The notes below the pieces were generated by a model. That model was not told the origin of the DNA. It saw only the letters and a list, made by a program, of their open reading frames with translations, and did not search any database. From the NCBI GenBank assembly GCA_031310005.1, contig CM062383.1, forward strand, positions 1-64,000: a stretch of 64,000 nucleotides of DNA, read 5' to 3'. Of this stretch, positions 36,281 to 49,983 are shown in pieces; the first letter of the stretch is position 1; each line of letters opens with the position of its first letter. A program made the translations under genes and the position numbers. Origin of the DNA: Dactylellina haptotyla (Eukaryota; Ascomycota; Orbiliomycetes; Orbiliales; Orbiliaceae).

Positions 36281-37224
36281 ATTTGCTCGGAGACGAATGC
36301 CAACTAGCGATCCTTGTTTTTCCTGTCAACCCTTTTATTCCCAATCAACCCGTCCATCAATAGTTCAATATATCCCGAACTTTTTGACTTTCGAATTTTA
36401 TATATCTCTCCGTACCTTTTTCTAAAAAAGCCTTTGAAGATGTTGCACGTTCTGGTGACTCAGCCTACATCTTCGTTACGATTTCGAAATCTCCCCCCGT
36501 TATCAACCTCCGTTACACGACTTTTGTTTAGCAGGCCTCCGACCCCCGGCTGGCTAGCTAGCTACATTTGACAGGAATACGGAGGTAGAAACGCCAGGAA
36601 GGAACTCGAACATCCAGACGAGGAGGAAATGGAGTGGAGTTTGTACAGGATATTGCAGCATCGTACAAGGGCCATATATACCTCATCGCCATCACCATCA
36701 CCATCCAGCCTCTCCCATACACACACTTTACATCTCTTTCAGTGTTACATACTATTTTAGTGCTTAACGGGCTGTTTTTCCTTTTTTATTACTCATTGTA
36801 TGATCATCTTTCCTGGGCTGTCTCGTTTTTGCTGCTACTACCACCACTTTTTTTACTTTTTTATTTTTTTTTTCACGAAAGATTTTCACGGTATTCTCTA
36901 GAAGCTCAGAAGATATAAGAACAATGAGAAAGATACTGTAACTCGATGAAAACACCCGCACCTCATGGCGTACCCGATGTAATGAAGAACCAAATAAATT
37001 AATCACACCAAGCAAATAGAAAACTTGAACTTGTAGGCGATAATATAATGCAGAGCCGGAGTATCAATGCTTCGCTCAACTCTTGTGTGCGTATAAATCA
37101 CGTGACATGCGCCTTTGACGACATCCCTCAAACTACATTTAACCTTCCCCGGACACTTAAATTCAACGACCTCGCAATCGATGGACCGGGAATTCACACG
37201 CCAACCGTCTCCAGCTCTGTTACG
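36281..37224. other. Intergenic region before rad10
   Basis: About 940 bases: the 3' UTR of eL6, long T-rich runs around 36780-36880, and the rad10 promoter with a CACGTGAC site (listed separately). The rad10 frame is open back to an ATG at 37048, giving a possible 59-residue extension that I judge non-coding. Confidence 0.5.
37099..37106. promoter_or_regulatory. CACGTGAC E-box-like site before rad10
   Basis: CACGTGAC lies about 120 bp before the rad10 start codon. It matches the Cbf1-type bHLH consensus (RTCACRTG read on the other strand). The same 8-mer occurs before the eS30 gene at 54874. Function is inferred. Confidence 0.4.
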
Positions 37225-38448
37225 ATGGACGAATACGGAGACATCGACGACGCAGCTTTCGCCGCGGTAGCGGACGCCGCCGAAAAGGCCCACAAGAGCT
37301 CCTCGACCTCACGCGCGCCGGCACCACCAGCACCTGCTGCCGGTCCATCGAAGCAGCCGGTCGTCCAACCTGTCCCCCGCAAGATCGCAAAGCCGGCCGG
37401 CCCGAGCTCTATAATCGTTAATACCCGCCAGGTACCAATCATACCAGTCCTACAAATCAGTTTATTTACAACTCGCAAAAAGAGATAATACTGATAAACC
37501 GTGAGAACCATGTAGAAAGGCAACCCCCTCCTCCCATATATCAAATCCGTCCCCTGGGAATACGGCGACATAGTCCCAGACTACCTCGTCACCCCGACGA
37601 CCTGCGTCCTCTTCCTCTCCCTCAAATACCACCGCCTACATCCAGAATACATCTACACGCGCATGAAAGCCATAGGGCGAGCATACACCCTGCGCATCCT
37701 CCTCCTCCTCGTCGACACAGACCAGCATTCAGATCCGATCAAGGAGCTCACGAAGTCAACCATGATCAATAACATGACGATAATCCTCGCCTGGAGCTCG
37801 TCCGAGGCCGGGCGCTACGTAGAGCTGTATAAAATCATGGAGAACACGCCCGCGACTATGATCAAGGAACGCCAGAAGGAGGACCACATGTCCCGCGTTG
37901 AGGATTTCGTGACAAGTGTTCAGGGGGTTAATAAAACGGATGCGATGGGGTTGATCAGTATGTTTGGCAGTATTAGAGCTGCGGTTAACGCTCCGGAGGA
38001 GCAGATCGCGCTGGTGCCCGGATGGGGGGAGAAGAAGACGAGGCGGTGGTGTACCGCTATCCGCGATGATTTTAGGATGGGCGGTGCGGTGATGAAGAAG
38101 AGGAGGGAGGAGGCTGCAGCGAAGGGGCAAAGCACTGCTGGGCTGGGGACGGCGGTGCCCTTGAATTTGATGAAGGACGAGGATCGGGTCGCGATCAACC
38201 GACGGTTGGGAATTGCTGCTCCGGCGAAAGTGGTTAAGGAGCCTGTGGATGTGGATATGATTATCGATCTGGATGAGGAGGAGGCGTTGCGGGCTATGGA
38301 GGATGAGGAGAGGCGGAGGAAAAAACCGCAGGAATCGCAGAGCGAACCAGTTGCTGCTGCTTCACATGTTGGGGATACGTCGGGGAATACTCCAGCTACT
38401 ACGGAAGATGGCGTTTTGGCTGCTCTGGCGAAACTGCGGAAGCAGTGA
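37225..38448 (+). CDS. rad10: Rad10/ERCC1/Swi10 DNA repair protein
   Basis: Two exons (37225-37431, 37516-38448) give 379 residues and TGA. The protein is the non-catalytic partner of the XPF/Rad1 structure-specific nuclease, which cuts on the 5' side of lesions in nucleotide excision repair and works in single-strand annealing and crosslink repair in the nucleus. The XPF-like central domain is clear: GNPLLPYIKSVPWEYGDIVP, then DYLVTPTTCVLFLSLKYHRL and TIILAWSSSEAGRYVE. The helix-hairpin-helix pair follows at GVNKTDAMGLISMFGSI and EEQIALVPGWGEKKTRRW. The N-terminus is Ala/Pro-rich and the C-terminal ~100 residues are acidic and probably disordered, longer than in yeast. I chose 37225 because MDEYGDIDDAAF begins like orthologues. 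The gene converges with the protease gene. Confidence 0.94.
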
Positions 38449-38981
38449 GGCTTCGATATACCTGAATCCGGTTGTTTCTGAAAATTTTTATAACTAGCAT
38501 TCGCCTTTTTCTATATGCATAATCTTGATACCCGCAATTTACCATTTAAAAGTAGCATGGATGCGCTTGTATATATATTTTCATTAGTTTTTATGAGAAA
38601 GCGAATTCGTGTACAGAAAGAAGTTAAACTGATGGTATGGTAAACTTATATATAAACATTACAAAATCCCCAAACTCAAACTCCATGCTTGCTGACCTCG
38701 GTCATTAATCGTGAACTTAACCGCGCTCTCGCCGCGGAAACAAAAATTATTCAAGGGAACGGAGAATGAATAATGCAACGGAAAAAACCCCGCTCCACAA
38801 AACCTATGCATGGCCCGACACAGTATGTATAAACGTAAGATCGTCGGGTGATCTTATGTATTAATGAGCGAATAGTAATGCTTGAACCAGAAATGGGACA
38901 AAAGACGGTCATGTCATCGTTAAAATTAAAAAGCGAAGTCAACTTTTTGCAGCCGGTGGGTTACATAATGGGAAACCCAGC
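38449..38981. other. Convergent intergenic region
   Basis: About 530 bases between the stops of rad10 and the protease gene. I see no gene; it should hold both 3' UTRs. Confidence 0.5.
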
Positions 38982-40710
38982 TTATAACAATGCCGAAAAT
39001 AGAATGGCAACAAATGCAAAACATGCCATTGCCGCACCGCCCACTTGGTTTCGCAAACCAGCATTCGGCGAATTTGATTGATCGGTCCCGGATCGCGCCG
39101 GATCCGTAGACTGCGAATTTGGCGATGCATTATCCGTCGTAGAGGGCTCAAGCGAAGTCACACTTGCGCTTGTGATATACCCCGTGGGCATTGGCTTCAT
39201 CACCGTTGTAACGACAATAAGAGGCTCAGACACGGATGCGATGCCACTAGCGTTAGGTACGCCGCTCTTAGATACGGTACTATTCTGGATCTCGAGAATG
39301 TTGCTGGCTGTGGCATTGAATACCGTCTGCGCCATCCATATCTTCTTCCCGTCGAGATCGTAGACGACGTAGGCTGATCGCAGAAATGTATCGCCGAAGA
39401 GGTAGCTGTCTCCAAAACCCTCAGGTTGCGGTTGGATGCCGAATATGCATGCGGGGTTGCCATCGATATCGGTCCATATGTCTCCGTTGATGTCGATTAT
39501 GTAGTTTGTGAGCTCTTCCATTGGGATGCGGATCACAGGACCGTTATGGCCGCCGAATCGGTAGTGTACGTAGTCATGGCCGTCATTCGTAAGGGAACAA
39601 GGAATCATGTAGGACTCCAGATCTGAGCTCCAGACACCGCCGACTCTCTCGACGATATTGGTGACCGTGGAGTTTGGAAGGTATGTCAAAGAGGAGCCGG
39701 AATCCAGAACAGCGGTCAGAGTTTCGTTTAAAATAGACTGTTCTACCCCATCTTGACCGGAGAATCCAATAGAGGTGAGGGATACCAGGAAATCGGTGTA
39801 GTCTTCGGTGTCAGGTGTTCTCTGAATGGGTAGCCCGATAAGCTTTCCTTCAAACTTCTTGGTGTCGATCCCGCCGAATAGAATGGAGCCGGTGTTGGCT
39901 TCTTGATCGTTGAGGTACAGGCTATACGCCCGGGCGTTTATGTACTTGTGAGCGACGAGGTTGTCAACAAGGCTCGGATATGAGCTAGCAGACACCGAAT
40001 TCGAATTAAAGCCGATGCCGAGGATTCCCGCTGAGATATCGGTGTCATAACCAACACCCAGTTGTAGATCATCGATGGTGATATTTCCAATGGTGAAAAC
40101 TTCGGATATAAAGTCGCCCCTGGAATGGGTGCCATCCAGATATGAAATACTGAAACCGTCTCTCTCGATTATTTTACTCGTGGATGACGAGTCCGGGTTG
40201 TCTGAGATTGACTGTTAGCATTCGATTCAGATACGACATGACGTAGGATTTAGAGAGCTTACATGACCCCTCATTGCACGGAGTATCCGAGCTACGGCAC
40301 TGTTTCGAATTGGACGATGGGGCCCATACATCACTGCTACCCGTGTCGACCTGGAGCCGGAGAGACTGGGGCGGGGTTCCGACTTGGACATCCACGTAGT
40401 ATAGGAGATACTAGCCGGATGATAGCTATTAGCAAAAATAAAAAGGAAATACTCGCTCATGCAATTTCTCTAGGATATATGCATATGTTCTATTTGTGCA
40501 TACCTCGTTGTCTAATGTTGCTAGCACCGTTGTTCTCCGCCGTATTTTGCGGCGCCCGGCTTGGCCTTTGGTGTTGTAGCATTTTTCCTTCTGAAAGTCG
40601 AGCGAGACAACATGCGCACCGGGGACGCTCCTTGCAAGGATGCTAGAAGCAGAGACCGCCGTGGAAGATGCAGCGACGCCTGCCAGAAGTAGCAAAGCCG
40701 TTGACTTCAT
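38982..40710 (-). CDS. Yapsin-like GPI-anchored aspartic protease
   Basis: Three exons on the reverse strand (40710-40504, 40410-40263, 40201-38982) give 524 residues. The enzyme is a pepsin-family (A1) aspartic protease of the yapsin/OPSB type, acting at the cell surface. A signal peptide ([20 protein letters not shown]) is followed by a short propeptide with basic residues (RRKIRRR), a likely processing site. The first catalytic motif is [13 protein letters not shown] and the second is [13 protein letters not shown], both with their Asp intact. Typical flanks [32 protein letters not shown] and [16 protein letters not shown] are present. After the catalytic part comes a Ser/Thr/Pro-rich stem and a hydrophobic C-terminus ([14 protein letters not shown]), as expected for GPI attachment. 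About 3.6 kb of gene-free DNA lies upstream. Confidence 0.94.
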
Positions 40711-43700
40711 GTTGTATACCGCCGATAGCTCGTATCCGAACCGGGCTCCCAGCGAGAAACAGACCTTCTAATGTCTCGGCCGTTGTTATGTGTTGTTTTT
40801 GTTGGCGATCGTGTGTTGCTGGCGCAGGTCGCTGACGTTGGGGGAGCTGCGACAGGGAAATGGGACGGGCGGTGATTGACAGGTCCGCAGCATTCCAATG
40901 GGAGCGAGACGGTATATCGACGAAGGGAAGGACGGTGATGTTGGAGAAGACCGGACGGTCGGCTCGTTCTGAAAAAGAAACCGAGAACAAAAAAGTGCTT
41001 AATGAGCACCCGATATTATTTTTCCTTCACTCCGCTGCTATTAATTTTTCACTTTTCTTTGTGCATCTACGCGAAGGCGGTGGCGCCGTAGGAAGTCACC
41101 GCATGACGCGGCGGAGGACTTGACTGCTCTAACAGTGCATGAATCGTTCAGCTCCAGGCTGGGATTGGTGGTTCGCTCTTGCCCGCCGTAGCGAATGAAG
41201 AGCTGAAGAAGGCAGTTGCGGTCTGTGATCCGGGACAAGCGAGGTGGAAGATAACGGATAGGAGAGCGAGCGATATCCAGATGGTTCAAATTGTTAGAGC
41301 GGAGAGAAAATAGAAAGAGAAAATCTGTTTCTTGGTTCGCAGCTTCTCAAGATAACTAAGTTTGGTTTTCCAGCAGGCGCCTGGTCTTGCAAGATTGGAG
41401 GTCCGGCCGAAGAGCCAGGCCTTTCGTCATCATCATCATCGTGGGCCGGAAACCTGACCGACATGGGTCTGCCTGGTTAGTCAAACAAATTCAAGCTTTC
41501 AACGCTCTTGCTCGTACCTGCCTTGTTAGCGTACTGGTTCTTATCCGGAGTGTGGAAAACACCAACACTCGCAGCATCAGCCATCATTGCGTGTCCATCA
41601 AGAAGCACGAATCTATCCATCGTGCTGGAGAACTCCGAAGAAGAATCTTGCAAAGACACAAAATTTGCAATACGACGGTAGCCTAACGGGCTGTGGTGTC
41701 TGTCCAAAGAAACCGCCTTGCAAATTGTTTTTTTTTTTACGTCGAACTGCGAATGCTTCCTCTGTTTCACCGGACTCAATCGAACCCGGTTGTGCCACTG
41801 GCGGAAACGAGTTCCTCGGCTGCTGGGGCACCGATCCAGCGAATTGCATCCCTCAACCTAGCCATACGGAACAAGCCCGACTGTCTCGAGAAACGCGGGA
41901 AATATTATTAGGTTCAAGAGAACGAACCCACATCGTGCTCTTTTGTCGAATTCGAATGCAATATGGCTACGCTGCTGGGGATATTTGTGGAGCGCTGTAT
42001 GCAGTTCTTCACCAGCCCTATATCGAACCATTTCCCATTGATTCATCATGGCCATGTGTGGCACCGTCATGTTAACGATGCTTGCATCCAACGTCCATCA
42101 ACCGAAATGAGAGCGAGTGAGAGGAACCCGCCTTGGCGCTGTTAACTCGAAATTCTGCATGCGTTCCCGTCGATGATGGCGGTGACAGCTGCAAGTAATA
42201 CTACAGTCTGATAATAAGAAGTGTGTGAGTGTATGTGGCATCGTGAGGATTCGGACAGGCTTCAACGAAATGAGAGGGAACATGTCAACCTTCAGACCCC
42301 AGGCCGGTTCTTACCGTTGCGTTGTATCCGCAACGCCCTCCAAGCCACCGCAGTCCGGCTTGATACAATCTGATGGCGTCCACAGCATCATCACCATCAT
42401 CATCGACTTCGACCATTGAGGACCAGCCTGGCAATCCGACAGGGCTCTGCGTCTTGCGAGAGAGGGAAAGAGAGAGGTTAATATCGATTGATTGGGATCA
42501 TTTGTGTAAGTAGCTGTCATTCGCTCACACCCTGGGGCACTCGACCTTCAAAGCTGCCACGCTAATATTAGCAGTTCTGTTAAGACCGCACGAGCACCGA
42601 ATGCAATTTAAGCACCAGACGGGTGAAGGCGACCCCATTGGCTCGACCCGCCGGTCGCGGTGGGGTCCATTTTAATATCGATTTCATTCACGTTTCCAGC
42701 GTGAAAGAAAATAAATGAGAATACACGCGGATCAGCATCTCTTGGGTCCAAGCGAGGCAGAATGCCATGCTGCGGCCCACGGGATATCCATTATATCAGA
42801 AACCCTCTGATCGGGCTCAGTCCATCGTTTGTTCGATCGCACATTATTGTTTGGCGCCGAGCGACGACCTCTGCTTGCCTCCAAACTCAATGCAATGCGC
42901 TTGCTTGCTGCATGCATCCGGAGGAATTTTTCTTCACCAGGCGAATTGAATCGAATCCATGTGAGCAGCTGCCATGGATTCGTTCGACGGGCCAGACCCC
43001 ATTGGCTGTCCGGCCTGATAACGATAAGATCTGATTTGGGTTGAGGGCAACAAATTTCACATTCTGCCGCTGATTCGCGAGCTTGTCCTGCACCAAGTGG
43101 GGTGGTTACCCCTGGACCTTGCAGTCCAGGATTTTGAGTGATTAAACCCACCGCAGGGGCGAGATCGAAGGGAACCCGAATTTCTGGGTGGCCCAAGTTT
43201 GCTTCCTTTGTTCAGCGACGACGTCAATCGATATCCAGAGAGCTTCTCCCCCTGATTTCATCGCTTCATCCGGAGTTGTCACGCTGGAGCGCAATCCCCG
43301 GCGAAACCATCGCGTCGATTAGGTTTAGGTGTCCAAGAAGACCAGAAAGTCGCCGTCAAGGCGTCGATGCGACTACCTTAGTGCCGGTCTACAGACGCTC
43401 ATTACTCGACTGTCTCGAGCTCGCCGCAATTTGGGGCGGTCCTGAAAGCCAGGGATCCTGACTTTTCTCTCCCGCTTTCAGCCCTCGGGCAGAAACCACG
43501 CCCACGCCGTCGCAGAGAACTCTGCATTCGGATAAGGCCCCTCGCTAATTTATATCTCTTCCCATTCACTACTGCATTCTTGAACTGTTTCAGAAAGGGC
43601 TTGCCCTTCATTGTGTCCATGTGCTGATAAACTCACCTCCTTTCTTTTTTGCTCTTCTCTTGATAATCTGCGAGATATATCGCGCTAGAGCAAAGAAAGG

Positions 43701-44350
43701 CCACAACCTCTGTGAACAATCAGAGAGAGAGAGTTCTAATAATAATATATTCCCAGATCCTGGGAAAGCTAACAAAGAAATAAAATACCCATCCACGGCT
43801 GCGGCTTGGGCGTTCTTTTAGTTTCCCTCTCTTTCCCACTCTTTCGCAAAGAGAAACTTTCTTGCGATCCCACATTCCTGCTTGTTGGTATCTATCTCCT
43901 GCATCGAAAGTTGCAGTATTCCAAACACGCGAGGAATCGAGAACGACTCCTTTTTTTACACTCCTTTTTCGAACGGACTTGCAAACCTGTCGCCTGCATA
44001 TGTCAGGTCGTCTAAATACCCACACCGCCCGAGGAAACAGACACACACACACCACGTATTCTCCTCCCTTGGTTCTCCCGAGAAAGTTCTCCCTCTACCT
44101 TCCGCCGAAGCACGGATAGTCTCATGAGATTAACTCTTGCAGTACCTTGCATCAACATTCTCGAGCACACAATCACAAGAATACCGGCCTAGACATACTG
44201 AAGTGCTCAAGCCCCATGCACTGTGCCATAGCGTAGGTTTGCTTGAATACAGCCGCGCAAACTAGGCAATTTAGGAAGCCTACTCATTGGATCACCTGCA
44301 AACTCCTGTCTCCGGTTGTAGCTCCTTAGCCAGGAAGATTGCCGCCCGCG
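40711..44350. other. 3.6-kb divergent gap between protease and hydrolase genes
   Basis: No coding region is supported. It contains short ATC/CAT microsatellites at 41427-41440 and 42386-42404. T- and C-rich leader-like DNA fills roughly 43780-44340 before the hydrolase start, which suggests a long 5' UTR. Open frames here look random. Confidence 0.45.
42386..42404. repeat. CAT/ATC microsatellite
   Basis: CATCATCACCATCATCATC, a short imperfect trinucleotide repeat. A similar perfect run lies at 41427-41440. Both are in non-coding DNA. Confidence 0.85.
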
Positions 44351-46774
44351 ATGGCCACTACTACCACGTCGGCTTCAATGTATCGCCAAAACCTCCACCC
44401 TCACAATATCCCCCGTACCACCAGCACCACCACCACAGGTGCAGGCGGCGGCAGTAGCAGCAAGTCATCCCGGCCTTCGAACACTCGCCGAAAGTCTGCT
44501 CCTTCCCCGTTGAACACATCTCAACTCTCTACCGACCCCGAGATCATGGCGTCTCTAGTTGAATCCCTTGCGAAGATCGCCCCATCGCCTCAACACACCC
44601 TTTTCTTCGAAGGTCCTAGTTCGGATTTAATCACCGGGAAAGACGGCGCTGCCTATACCACTTCTAACTCTCCAGTTCGAGACTTGCATCTTTTACACCC
44701 AGAGGATGCAGCAACACCCCCCGTTGTACGGACTAGCAAACGCTATAGTACTAGTGGCTCATCCCTAAAGTCCACCAAGGAAAGCTTTATGGGTAAAAGA
44801 TCCAGCTTGTCAACCGATGTCCCAAATTATATACAGTCGTATTCCCGAAGGAATAGTGCCGAGAAAGAAAAGATCCCCCCACCCCCAAAAGCGATCCTAC
44901 GTATGAGCAGTACGGAAGATATACGACTCAGGAACTCCGAATCTCACCCTCTTCAGACTCTCAAGACACCAACCAACAATATGGAGGCCATCGCCGCCTC
45001 TCCAGCAATAGCCGCAGCCGTGCTGTCGGTACCCGAACGTAGATCAAGTTATGGAAAGGGGCTCTCCCCGGAGAAAATGAAATCGAAAAGAGAGTCACGA
45101 CGTCACTCAGCCCTTGTCTCATCGACTTCATCTGGCCTGCAATTCGCAACTGCCCTTTCACACCTACGAGGCCCTACGCAGCCTAAGCATGTCCCGCGCG
45201 AGTACGAGCACCAGCAATTCTTCTCTCAAACGACAGAGTTCTCTACAGCATAGTTCTCACCCTCCTGTTACGAACCACCGACGTTCGTCCAGCGGGAGAT
45301 TAAGGAGGCGATCGTCCCCACCAACCTTGGCACCCTCGCTTCAGTCACTTAATGGTCTAGACGATCGAGCATCCAACGCCGATTCGATCGACGATGCCGT
45401 TGAAGCTTATCTCTGCTCCCCTAGGTTATCTCAGAAACTCCGCTTTCCTAATTCGGGAAGGACGATATCTTTCAGTGAAGTCGGAGACCCGAATGGGTAT
45501 GCGGTATTTATCTGCGTGGGAATGGGTTTGACGAGATATGTTACAGCATTCTACGATGAACTTGCATTAAGTTTAGGGCTTAGATTGATCACTCCAGACA
45601 GACCTGGCGTTGGCGAGTGATGCCATCCCAGAGTCTGAAAGGACTGTACTTAGTTGGCCAGGTATTTATCCTTATCAACGCTTCTTATCTTTTATCTACT
45701 AGATTTCTAACCCCTCATCGCGAACATAGATGATATTTTGTATATCTGTCAATCCTTGAAGATCACAAAGTTTTCGTTACTGGCACACTCGGCTGGGGCC
45801 ATTTATGCACTTGCTACTGCTCTTCGTATGCCTGGTCATATCAGAGGCAAAATCCATTTACTCGCTCCATGGATCCCACCATCCCAACTAGAGGCTATCG
45901 CGACATCACAAGGTTCACCATCGCCAGCTGCCGTTCCCTTCCCAAAGAATTCTCAGAGCATTGCCGACTCCTTTCCTCAAGGCAGCAAACTCCTCTTTCA
46001 TGTCTGCCACCAGTGCCTCGCTTACTACATCATTACCAAAGACACCAAATAAGAAGAAGAATAGAGTAAGCTCCGACAAAGGCAAGCTTCTTGCGACACA
46101 GGCCAGCGGAACAACGGGTGCCAATAGTACAAAGCGATATTCGATAACCTCGACCGGTGTTGCATCGACTACCCTCGGATCTCGCGCGTCCTTTGAACCC
46201 AGATCGCCAACCATTACTTCCATCATGGAACAAGATGCACTAAACAGCACAGATGCTATTCTCGCAGCCGCTTTGTCCAGCGCAGCCGAGAAAGAGAGGC
46301 AACAAAGTTATGATGAAAGATTAACCCACCAAATCTGGTCTCTCGCAACCCGCAACGCTAATCCTGCCGTTGATCTCCTTGTCTGCTTGGAACGCTCGCG
46401 GCCGATTGGCTTCCGTTATGTGGATATCAATCGTCCCGTCGTTATCCATCATGGTACAAAGGATACCAGAGTCCCGGTTGAGAATGTCAAGTGGTTAGGA
46501 CAGACAATGCGCAGATGCGAGGTTAATATTTTACAAGGAGAGGGCCATGGGTTGATGGGCGCGAGCGTCATGGGAGGTGTATTGAGTGACATCGCACAAG
46601 AATGGAGAGAATGGAAGCGAGCGATGGAGAGCAGAGTGGCCGCTGAGCAGAAAGTCAGCAATTCGTGGAGTATGTAGTAAATCCTTGTTTTCTATATTTC
46701 ACAGTCGAGTACTAACATGCATTTCCCTGACAGGTCCTTTGGCTACAACTCCTGAGCAAAGTGAGGTCCACTAA
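44351..46774 (+). CDS. Alpha/beta hydrolase with disordered N-terminus; two apparent frame breaks
   Basis: I read four exons (44351-45201, 45254-45661, 45730-46669, 46734-46774), coding about 746 residues if two small frame breaks are allowed for. The N-terminal ~370 residues are Ser/Thr-rich and basic, probably disordered. The hydrolase core follows: TISFSEVGDPNGYAVFICVG, then LRLITPDRPGVGE, the nucleophile elbow LLAHSAGAIYALA, the acid in HHGTKDTRVP and the His in GEGHGLMG. The triad is complete. A short intron (52 nt, GTACGA...TAG) explains one frame change. Two others cannot be spliced away. After GVGE (45615-45617) the sequence is 2 nt short of the expected GESDAIPESE. Between about 45925 and 45950 there is one extra base before the conserved LPTPFLKAANSSFMSATS. 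The last exon follows a perfect CTAAC branch site. It is either recent decay or sequence error. Confidence 0.7.
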
Positions 46775-49700
46775 ATTTTGAGATTGATTCCAACCTTGCC
46801 AAATTTACTTGCATCTATCTCTCACTCTATTATTTCTATTGCATATCCACGACCACCGGTCTCTTTACATTTTAAGCCTAGCCTGGACTATTGGCCTACG
46901 AAAAAGTTACTCATACTGGCTTTCAGATACATCTTACCGGCCTCTTTGATTTTGAACTGAAACGGACGGCGTCTAACGACTCATTTTCGGCATTTTCGGG
47001 ATATTGTATCGGCTTTCTCTCATTCAACTTTCTCGTTTTAGCATTTCTTGATTCGATTCTTGTAGATAGCGATTTTTCTGGATACATGGGCCTTTTAATC
47101 CTTTTTCTTCTAGCTTTTTTAACACCAAAAAAAACTTTCGGTTTCTTATCAACCATTTCTCTGGTTCTATTTGAATATGATAGCCCATTTGGCTTTCGTC
47201 ATGCTGCAATAGTTTAGGGATGGGAATCTTCTTTTTACTGTGTTTTTTGCTGTTTAATTTACCTATCTTGGTGTCAATCTGGATATAACCCAATAATCGA
47301 ATTTCAAACTCTTTTCATTCGATTTCCATACAAATATGGAGTGCACCCAACCGTGACGCCAGTGAAGAATAGGATCTCTCGATTTCACCCCAGAAAATAC
47401 TGATACAAGTCGTGATTCTGGAGATGTTTCGCCGAAATTTGCATTGAGGCAGCAGCAGTTCTAGATATCGGATCTGAAACCTCCGTTGGATTTATAACAA
47501 CAGGTCTAACAATCCCGACCTGGAACTTCGATAACGCGTTCCTACAATGCCTCGGGAACCCCGCGAAGGCTCCCGCGTGGTCGAATGCGGATCTATTTCG
47601 TTCAATCTAGAACGCGCAACGAGGTTCATTCAGGCAGCAGCGAACCAAGCGACGTGTTGAGGCCCTAAGACCTCAATGTAGTCTAGAGCCAACACGGTAT
47701 ACACTATCGGGAAAGTCCGGTACATACATCGAAAGTGTTCGAAAGTTGAGGTTGGTATTCCGGCGCACATGGACTGCCGATTGCATACCCGTGCTACAAC
47801 CCAAGGCTCTCATCCTGGTTAGATTACTCATCTTTATTTACAGAATATCGAGTCCAGGCATATTGCAATATATTGTTGACTTTGCCGCCAAGCTAACCTC
47901 GAATTTAAAACAGTAGCTAGTATACTGTCGTACACCATCCGTGGCGCACGAAGAGCTAATAGCTAGTGTGTGTGAGCGCGTGTGCTACTGTGCTACTGTA
48001 ACTTCTTCTCCATTGACATTACTTGACACCGGTGCCGCATAGATAGATGTATTAAGAGATCGACCAGCCACAATTAGAAGTACCTAGGTGTATATAAACT
48101 ATATGCCAATCTTAAGCACGTCGTCAGCATGATTCACAGATGCTTATATCTTCGATCTCCGCTGCATGGCCGCGAGGCGAAGCACTCTGCAGCAAGATTA
48201 ACTTTACCATGTGATCGATTTTTTTATAAATTTAAGTGAGGTGCGGGAAAACCACGTAATACTGGCATGGAAATGCCCGATGGCACTGCCAACCTATAAA
48301 CCTAAATAGAATAGTTTCGAGTTTCCGGATACCAGTTGTCCGGATCGCCAGTTATCCGCAGCTAGGGCATGCATGGGTATAGAGTCTTCTTCGCCTCCCA
48401 ATATTCCTTCGATGCAAACGTTGGGCGTGTAACCTATTTTTCGCTACTTTCTTTCTTTCTTTTTCCTCTCGCAATTGCCGTGCGTAGCACAAAGATCCAA
48501 AATCCGATTGAGTGGCGAGAGGGCTAGCTAGAGGCTTGTGATTTCATTTTTAGACTCATATTTTTTGTACGTTCTGGCAAACGAGCAAACAGCCCACTTG
48601 CCCTCAAGATCAACAGATTTTTGGCTAGGATGGTGAGGCCCGATGTGCCGCATCATTAACGATTGGGATAACGATGCGGCATTGCAGAACGTGTCTTGTA
48701 GGTGCACCCCTGTCGGGTATTCGAAGTACCTCGAGTGTCTATTAACTCGGGATTTACTCTCAACGTCACCCGGCATACTGACCAACCACGATCTCTGCTG
48801 CGAGAACCCTGGATTACCTTGTCCGGACCAATTGCCTCGCTATAAGGCCACGAGATCTACAGGGTTTCGGGGGGGCATAAGTTTCAATCCAATCAGATTT
48901 CGACAGCAGTGGCTTGGACCAGCTTGTTGGTATGTTTGTTAACAGTGGGGAAGAGCATACTAGCAGCTTTTCCGTTCAAAGTTTTTCGGTCGAAAAAGCT
49001 GAAACGATGCATTCCGGAGCGCGGAATCCACCATTGTATGAAAAGCAAGAAAAAAAGAATTGGTGCATCAACGCCTCCCTACACTAAAAATTGCTCTGCG
49101 TCTCCCGGCTTAGAGTAAAAGCAGGGAAACAGGCAAGTTTCCCTTTTTACCCCTTCAAATAGGGGACTAAGAACGTGCACAAGTGGAGGTGCTTTCTGCA
49201 GGTTATATGCATGGCGCATCGTTTTGAGTGAAGATCAATTCCTAAATCTATCGCCTCGCCGTTCCAAGTTATTTTTTGTTTGGGTTATCACTTAAACCGA
49301 GCTGGGTGCAAAATGAATGCAAACGGTCTTTGTCACATCGCGTATTCTTGCTGTATATTCTCTTCAAAACAGAAGTATTCCAGCGATGTGCGCAGTTGCA
49401 TTCCAGCTGATCGGCTCTACCTGCAAGCCATATCGCTCCAAGGGATTGTCCTTCCCGGGAGCGTTCCATAGGAAACAAATAAATAAACAGGATGAGAGAG
49501 AAAGATCTAAGAAGTTTGTACTATACACCGGCTCCTCTAATTACCCCTCTGCATTACCCATCCATCAGAAAGAAATGAAACCCTATTGGTATCCCAGGAA
49601 ACAGGCTTTTGCAAAAGAAAAGAATTAAAATGGAATAAGCTCCGACCGCTGCTCGCCCGATTTATGCGAGGGCGGGTGGAAATCAATTCCGTGTTTTGGA

Positions 49701-49983
49701 TTTGGGTACATGTACGCACGTAAACCTGCAGCTCTCTAGGAGCTCTTCGGTTTATTTAGCGAAAGGGATAGGACTATGGAGAACTGAAAGGACAAAGAGA
49801 CTATTCCGTAGGTATTAGGTATATGAAGATATTGAATAACAAACACACTGTTAACACCGTTAATTAACCAAAGTAAACGATCAAAGTATTCCACGCCTTG
49901 TAAACAATCTGGAATAATGTGTTAAAAACTTCAAAACGGACAGAAGAAAAGCAGGAGCATTTTAGATAAATATTCATGTGCTG
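46775..49983. other. 3.2-kb gene-free convergent region
   Basis: I find no gene. The frame at 46891-47217 is rich in Phe/Leu codons only because of T-rich DNA, probably the 3' UTR of the hydrolase gene. Other frames are short and without motifs. Confidence 0.5.

Noticed and set aside
37048-37224. N-terminal extension of Rad10 from an upstream in-frame ATG
   Set aside because: The extension does not look like Rad10 orthologues and includes the CACGTGAC promoter site; MDEYGDIDD at 37225 is a better start.
45202-45253. A third frameshift in the hydrolase gene near 45250
   Set aside because: A 52-nt GTACGA...TAG intron explains the change of frame.
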